41,551 bases of DNA from positions 1 through 41,551 of the forward strand of contig JAJYLA010000017.1 of NCBI GenBank assembly GCA_021788115.1, given 5' to 3'. Both the position numbers and the translations under genes were made by a program. This DNA is from Actinomycetes bacterium. GTDB lineage: Bacteria > Actinomycetota > Acidimicrobiia > Acidimicrobiales > Palsa-688. Under the pieces are notes generated by a model. The model searched no databases. It was given only the letters and a program-made list of their open reading frames with translations, and had not been told where the DNA came from. Shown piece by piece: positions 37,729 through 41,551 of the stretch. The first letter of the stretch is position 1. Each line of letters begins with the position of its first letter.

Positions 37729-38601
37729 ATGCCTCCGGACCGGGCCTCCGATCCGCCGCGTACCACGGGGGCGCTGCTCCCGCTTCGCAAGCCCGACGCG
37801 GCGCCCCAGGAGACGCGCCTTGGCGACGTCGACGAGTGGGGCCGGTCCGAGAGGGTGCGGACGATCATCCGCCAGGCCTTCGGGCCTCTCTACAGGCACT
37901 GGTTCCGCGTCGAGTGGGAGGGCCTGCACAAGATCCCTGCCTCCGGCGGGGCGCTGCTCGTGGCCAACCACGCCGGCGCCATACCGGTCGACGCCCCGGT
38001 GATCATGCACGGCATCGAAGAGGAGCTCGGGCGTCCCGTCTACGGCCTGGCCGACTTCCTGTTCCGGTCGCTGCCCTTCGGCGGCACGTTGTGGGCCCGA
38101 GGGGGGGGAGTCGCCGCGCACCCCGACAACGCCTACCGCCTCCTCCACCATCAGCAGCAGCTGGTCCTGGTCTTTCCCGAGGGAACCAAAGGAACCGGGA
38201 AGCTGTACTCCGACCGCTACCGCCTGCGGCGCTTCGGTCGGGGCGGCTTCGTGGAGATCGCCATGAGGGCCGGCGTGCCCATCGTCCCCATCACGGTGCT
38301 CGGAAGCGAGGAGGCGATGCCGGTGCTGGCGCGCTCCACCCGCCTGGGCCGGATGCTCGGCCTCCCGTACGTGCCGCTGACGGCCAACATGCTGCTGTTC
38401 GGGCCCCTCCTCGGGCTGGTCGCCTACCTGCCGGCCAAGTTCAAGGTGCGGGTCCTCGAGCCGGTGTACCTGGACGTTCCTCCCGACCAGGAGCGCTACC
38501 CGCGCAGCCGCGTCCTCGACGCCGCCGAGGAGATCCGGCTGCGGATGCAGGACAGCCTCTTCGACATGCTGCGCCGGCGCCGCAGCGCGTGGCGGGGATG
38601 A
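37729..38601 (+). CDS. PlsC-like (LPLAT) acyltransferase, Rv0502-like
   Basis: The 290-residue protein belongs to the lysophospholipid acyltransferase superfamily. The active-site block is LLVANHAGAIPVDAPVI, a longer NH-x6-D variant of the usual NHx4D typical of the actinobacterial subgroup. LVFPEGTKGTGKLYSDRYRLRRFGRGGF is the second substrate block. A hydrophobic segment at about 210-235 (LPYVPLTANMLLFGPLLGLVAYL) may contact the membrane. It overlaps the next gene as ATGA. The pair matches M. tuberculosis Rv0502-Rv0501 in content, from memory. The acyl acceptor is unknown. Confidence 0.88.
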   Translation: MPPDRASDPPRTTGALLPLRKPDAAPQETRLGDVDEWGRSERVRTIIRQAFGPLYRHWFRVEWEGLHKIPASGGALLVANHAGAIPVDAPVIMHGIEEELGRPVYGLADFLFRSLPFGGTLWARGGGVAAHPDNAYRLLHHQQQLVLVFPEGTKGTGKLYSDRYRLRRFGRGGFVEIAMRAGVPIVPITVLGSEEAMPVLARSTRLGRMLGLPYVPLTANMLLFGPLLGLVAYLPAKFKVRVLEPVYLDVPPDQERYPRSRVLDAAEEIRLRMQDSLFDMLRRRRSAWRG

Positions 38602-39644
38602 GCGTGGGCCGCCGGATGCTGATCACGGGTCTGTCGTCCTTCTGGGGCGGCCGCCTGGCACAGGAATTCGAGCGGGACCCCGGCGTCGAGGTTGTGGTGG
38701 GCATGGACAGCCGCCCGCCGGTGGTGGCCCTCGGCCGGACGGAGTTCGTGCGGGCGGACGAGACGTACTCCATCCTCTCGCGTCTCGTGCGCGCCACCCA
38801 GGTGGACACGATCGTGCACGCCGGCCTGATCGTCGACTCGTCGTCGCAGTCGGCGCGGGTCCTGCACGAGCACAACGTGATCGGCACCATGAACCTCCTC
38901 GCCTCCGCGGCCGCCGAGGACAGCCGGGTTACGACCGTCGTGGTCAAGTCCTCGACGCTGGTGTACGGGTCCGCCCGGCGGGACCCCACGTGGTTCGCCG
39001 AGGACAGCCGCCGGACGTCGCCGGCCCGGACACCGGTGGAGCGGTCCCTCCTCGAGGCGGAGGAGCTCATCGAGGCGTTCGTCGAGGAGAACCCCGGTGT
39101 CCGCGCCGCCGTCCTCCGCTGCGCCAACGTGCTGGGTGAGGACCTCGTGACCGCCCTGTCTCGGGCGTTGTGCGGCCCGGTGACGCCCGTGGTGGCCGGT
39201 TTCGACCCGCAGCTGCAGTTCGTCGAGCAGGAGGACGTCATCCGGGCCATCCGCTTCGTCGTCGCCCGCGGCCTCGAGGGGGTCTTCAACGTCGCGGGCG
39301 ACGGCCGCCTGCCCTGGTCCGAGATCCGGGCGATGGCAGGGCACTTCCCCCTGCCGTTGAGCCCGGTGCTCACCGGCCTGGCTGTCCTGCCCCTGTCGCG
39401 CCTGGGGCTGTTGCGGCTGGCACCCGAGACGCTCGAGCTCCTGCGCTTCGGGCGGGGGGTGGACAACACCAAGCTCAAGCACGCAGGCTTCCGCTACAAC
39501 TTCACGACCGCTGGAGCCGTCCGGCACTTCGTCGAAGCGCGGCGCGTGGGCCGGGTCGCCGGCGATCGGCCGGCGTACCGCTACGAGAGCGACGTAGAGG
39601 CCTTCTTCCGCCACTCCCCCGCCGTGGTCGTCCCGCCTGCGTGA
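38598..39644 (+). CDS. NAD-dependent epimerase/SDR-like protein without YxxxK, Rv0501-like
   Basis: The 348-residue protein has an extended-SDR Rossmann fold: LITGLSSFWGGRLAQEFE at the N-terminus, DTIVHAGLIVDSS, NVIGTMNLLASA, VVKSSTLVYGSARRDPTWFAEDS and AAVLRCANVLGED. The usual catalytic Tyr-x-x-x-Lys after the SST block is missing; that position reads RTPVERSLLEAEEL. The glycine motif is also altered. It may bind a nucleotide without acting as a redox enzyme. It resembles Rv0501 (named GalE2) from memory, where the same acyltransferase neighbour is conserved. The ATG overlaps the acyltransferase stop (ATGA). Confidence 0.85.
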   Translation: MSVGRRMLITGLSSFWGGRLAQEFERDPGVEVVVGMDSRPPVVALGRTEFVRADETYSILSRLVRATQVDTIVHAGLIVDSSSQSARVLHEHNVIGTMNLLASAAAEDSRVTTVVVKSSTLVYGSARRDPTWFAEDSRRTSPARTPVERSLLEAEELIEAFVEENPGVRAAVLRCANVLGEDLVTALSRALCGPVTPVVAGFDPQLQFVEQEDVIRAIRFVVARGLEGVFNVAGDGRLPWSEIRAMAGHFPLPLSPVLTGLAVLPLSRLGLLRLAPETLELLRFGRGVDNTKLKHAGFRYNFTTAGAVRHFVEARRVGRVAGDRPAYRYESDVEAFFRHSPAVVVPPA

Positions 39645-39659
39645 GCCTCCGCGGCTACG

Positions 39660-39680
39660 GCCCGGCCTTCCGGACCGGGC
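39660..39680. terminator. hairpin between convergent SDR and GNAT genes
   Basis: GCCCGG (39660-39665) and CCGGGC (39675-39680) form a 6-bp GC stem around a 9-nt loop. It sits in the 90-bp gap between two convergent genes. It could terminate both, but no T tract is present. Confidence 0.35.
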
Positions 39681-39734
39681 GGATATGAGAGCGCTGCCGC
39701 TCGGTCCCGCGCCCCAGCGGCTGTTCGTTCGCCG

Positions 39735-40373
39735 TCAGTCGTCGGGGAGGATCCACTTCCGCATGTAGTCGGCGCGGCGCTCCGCCCACTCCTCCGCGGT
39801 GATGGCGTAACGGACGTGGTCCTCCCACACGCCGTCGATCTCCAGGTACCGCAGCGCGGTCCCCTCGTCGCGGAGCCCGAGCTTTTCCACGACCCGATGG
39901 CTGGCCCGGTTGCGGGGGATGATCGACGCCTGCAGGCGGTGGAGGCCAAGCTCCTCGAACGCGTAGCGACACAGCACCGCGAACGCCTCCGGCACGTACG
40001 AGTTGCCGGCCAGCGCCTCGTCGATCCAATAACCGACATAGGCGTTCTGATAAGGCCCCCTCTGCACGGAGGACAGGTTGATCTCCCCGGCGAAGCGCTT
40101 CCCGCCCGCTCCGACGAAGATCCCGAACCCGTAGCCGGTGCCGAGCTGGCGCTCGCGCTCGCGGGCACCGCAGCGCGCTGCGAACACCCGCCGGTCGTGC
40201 GTGGCGTCCGGCTGGCCGGGTACCGGGCGGGGCTCCCACTTGACCAGCCAGTCGTGCGCGCGGACACGCACCTCGGCCCACGCCTCGAAATCTCCCGCGA
40301 CGAGCGGGCGCAGCAGGACCCGGCGACCCGTCAGGTCGAGTCCGCCGGCCCTGGAGAGGTTTCCCCAGCTCAC
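39735..40373 (-). CDS. GNAT N-acetyltransferase, RimJ/RimL type
   Basis: The 212-residue protein begins [36 protein letters not shown], the typical start of RimJ/RimL-like acetyltransferases (RRVxLRPL). The acetyl-CoA region contains NAYVGYWIDEALAGNSYVPEAFAVL, and GLHRLQASIIPRNRASHRVVEKLGLRDEG is the standard C-terminal signature. The C-terminus EEWAERRADYMRKWI is also typical. Relatives acetylate N-termini of ribosomal or other proteins. The GTG start overlaps the aminotransferase stop as GTGA, so the two are co-translated. Confidence 0.92.
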   Translation of the reverse strand: MSWGNLSRAGGLDLTGRRVLLRPLVAGDFEAWAEVRVRAHDWLVKWEPRPVPGQPDATHDRRVFAARCGARERERQLGTGYGFGIFVGAGGKRFAGEINLSSVQRGPYQNAYVGYWIDEALAGNSYVPEAFAVLCRYAFEELGLHRLQASIIPRNRASHRVVEKLGLRDEGTALRYLEIDGVWEDHVRYAITAEEWAERRADYMRKWILPDD

Positions 40374-41449
40374 CGGCCCAGCACGTCGGCCAGCGCGCCC
40401 AGCAAAAGCGTGACGTTGCGCATCCGCGCTGTGTGACCCATGCAACCGATGCGCCAGACTTTGCCCGCCCACGGCCCGACACCGCCGCCGATCTCGATGC
40501 CGAAGCGCTCCAGCAGCGCCCGTCGAACCGACACGTCGTCCACGCCGGGGGGTACCAGCACCGTCGTCAGCTCGGGTAGCCGGTGGCCCTCGGCCGCCCA
40601 CAGCTCGAGGCCGAGCTTTTGCAGGCCGTCCTGGAGAGCGGCGCCGCACTCCGCGTGGCGGGCCCACGCCGCCCCGAGCCCCTCATCGAGAATCGCGCCC
40701 AGGGCGGCGTGCAAGGAGGTGACCATGGCGACCGGCGCCGTGTGGTGGTACTTGCGGGTGGCGCTCGCCGTGTAGTCGCCGATCATCCCCAGGTCGAGGT
40801 ACCAGCTCTGAGGCCGGGTCACCCGCCGTTCCCAGGCGCGGGTCCCGACAGTGAACGGCGCCAGCCCCGGCGCCACCCCCAGGCACTTCTGGGTGCCGCT
40901 GTAAGCGACGTCGACGCCCCACTCGTCGACCGCGACAGGGATCCCCCCGAGCGAGGTGACGCAGTCCGCGAGGACCAGTGCGTCGCCCTTGGCCGAGGCC
41001 ACGGCGGCGACGTCGTTGCGGACCCCTGTGCTGGTCTCGGCGTGCACCAGGGCGATGAGCGCCGGCGAGGGGTGGGCGTCGAGCAGCGCCTGAGGGTCGA
41101 GGGGCTGCCCCCAGGGGGCGTCCACCCGGACGACCTCGGCGCCGCTGCGGGCGGCGACGTCGCACATGCGCTCGCCGAACAGCCCGTTGACGCCGACCAC
41201 CACGACGTCACCGGGGTGGACGGTGTTGACGAACGCCGCCTCCATGCCGGCGGAGCCGGTCCCCGACACCGGGAGGGTCAAGGCGTTGTCCGTGGCCCAC
41301 ACCGTCCGCAGCCTGGCGCAGGTCTCGTCCAAGATCTGAAGAAAGACGGGGTCGAGGTGCCCGAGCATCGGCCGCGACAGCCCCTCTGTCGCTTCCGGAT
41401 ATGGGTTGCTCGGCCCAGGGCCCATCAATATCCGTTCGGTCACAACCAT
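40370..41449 (-). CDS. alanine-glyoxylate / serine-pyruvate-type aminotransferase
   Basis: The 359-residue class V PLP enzyme begins [28 protein letters not shown], the hallmark of the serine-pyruvate/alanine-glyoxylate group. The PLP-binding Lys is K188 in YSGTQKCLG, with [12 protein letters not shown] contacting the phosphate. Further matches are [27 protein letters not shown] and [15 protein letters not shown]. It moves an amino group to glyoxylate or pyruvate. Glyoxylate is a product of the malyl/methylmalyl-CoA lyase encoded in this window, so a link is possible. The ATG at 41449 is 8 nt after TACGAT. Confidence 0.94.
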   Translation of the reverse strand: MVVTERILMGPGPSNPYPEATEGLSRPMLGHLDPVFLQILDETCARLRTVWATDNALTLPVSGTGSAGMEAAFVNTVHPGDVVVVGVNGLFGERMCDVAARSGAEVVRVDAPWGQPLDPQALLDAHPSPALIALVHAETSTGVRNDVAAVASAKGDALVLADCVTSLGGIPVAVDEWGVDVAYSGTQKCLGVAPGLAPFTVGTRAWERRVTRPQSWYLDLGMIGDYTASATRKYHHTAPVAMVTSLHAALGAILDEGLGAAWARHAECGAALQDGLQKLGLELWAAEGHRLPELTTVLVPPGVDDVSVRRALLERFGIEIGGGVGPWAGKVWRIGCMGHTARMRNVTLLLGALADVLGR

Positions 41450-41457
41450 GATCGGCC

Positions 41458-41463
41458 ATCGTA
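41458..41463 (-). promoter_or_regulatory. -10 box TACGAT of the aminotransferase gene
   Basis: TACGAT on the minus strand is followed by GGCCGATC and the ATG at 41449, an 8-nt spacing. Confidence 0.45.
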
Positions 41464-41489
41464 GACGCCGGCGCTCCGGGGGCGCCCCG

Positions 41490-41551
41490 GCGACGCCGGC
41501 GCCGAGGCGGGGGCGGGGCGGGGCGGTGGCGGCGCGGCGCGGGGCGGGGCG
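41490..41551. repeat. GC-only low-complexity sequence at the right edge
   Basis: The last bases consist almost only of G and C in GGGGC- and GGCGC-type units with no coding signal. Like the left edge, this is probably where assembly stopped. Confidence 0.6.

Noticed and set aside
1-41551. CRISPR arrays, insertion sequences, integrases or phage genes
   Set aside because: No regularly spaced repeats with unique spacers, no transposase or recombinase motifs and no attachment-site duplication next to the tRNA were seen.
41490-41551. Possible replication or structural element in the GC-only right edge
   Set aside because: It has no defined motif and is more simply low-complexity sequence at an assembly end.

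Overview
This 41.5 kb window comes from a very GC-rich chromosome, almost certainly an actinobacterium. The third codon position is nearly always G or C, GTG starts are common, and the markers are actinobacterial: a DUF3039 protein, nickel superoxide dismutase with its SodX protease, a sufB-sufD-Rieske-sufC cluster, an Rv0501/Rv0502-like gene pair, RipA/PcsB-like NlpC/P60 hydrolases and a PaaX regulator. Acidimicrobiia or a close uncultured lineage is my best guess, from the 42-residue 'GYWLLGRDGGVFSFGDAGFHG' secreted repeats and the overall gene mix; this is inference. Both edges lie in GC-only repetitive sequence, which suggests assembly breakpoints.

Layout. 1-6.4 kb: partial hypothetical gene, secreted repeat/metzincin protein, ferredoxin reductase-like flavoprotein, DUF3039, first NlpC/P60 hydrolase, nucleotidyl cyclase fused to a YHS-like metal domain, PaaX-type regulator. 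6.4-10.8 kb (minus strand): Fe-S assembly cluster sufB, membrane-anchored proline-rich protein, sufD, Rieske ferredoxin, sufC. 10.9-14.4 kb: frameshifted patatin lipase, small membrane protein, fatty acyl-CoA ligase, decayed acyl-CoA dehydrogenase tail, 68-residue small protein. 14.4-19.5 kb: oligopeptidase B, FtsH-like AAA protease, metallo-beta-lactamase-fold hydrolase. 19.6-25.1 kb: MaoC hydratase, methyltransferase, glycerol kinase, methylsuccinyl-CoA dehydrogenase-like protein and a malyl/methylmalyl-CoA lyase; the hydratase, dehydrogenase and lyase fit the lower ethylmalonyl-CoA pathway of acetyl-CoA assimilation. 25.2-28.4 kb: an eIF2B-like protein, a DUF2269 membrane protein, and a clpP / SRPBCC-arsR divergon with two matching palindromic operators. 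28.5-31.3 kb: fumarase and a second NlpC/P60 hydrolase. 31.3-34.9 kb (minus): DMT transporter, MBOAT acyltransferase and SGNH protein, a probable envelope-polymer O-acylation unit. 34.9-41.5 kb: tRNA-Leu(UAA), MFS transporter, sodN/sodX, PlsC-like acyltransferase plus an SDR-like protein, GNAT acetyltransferase and an alanine-glyoxylate-type aminotransferase.

Regulation. A striking shared feature is leaderless-type promoters: a TANNNT box 6-9 nt before an ATG or GTG start appears in front of about 16 genes. Clear Shine-Dalgarno sequences are limited to a smaller set (sufB, the acyl-CoA ligase, the FtsH-like gene, clpP, the SRPBCC gene, sodN and the second NlpC/P60 gene). The boxes helped choose several starts and support three short genes that are easy to miss. 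I see no CRISPR array, transposase, integrase or phage gene; apart from one tRNA the window is ordinary chromosome with two damaged genes.
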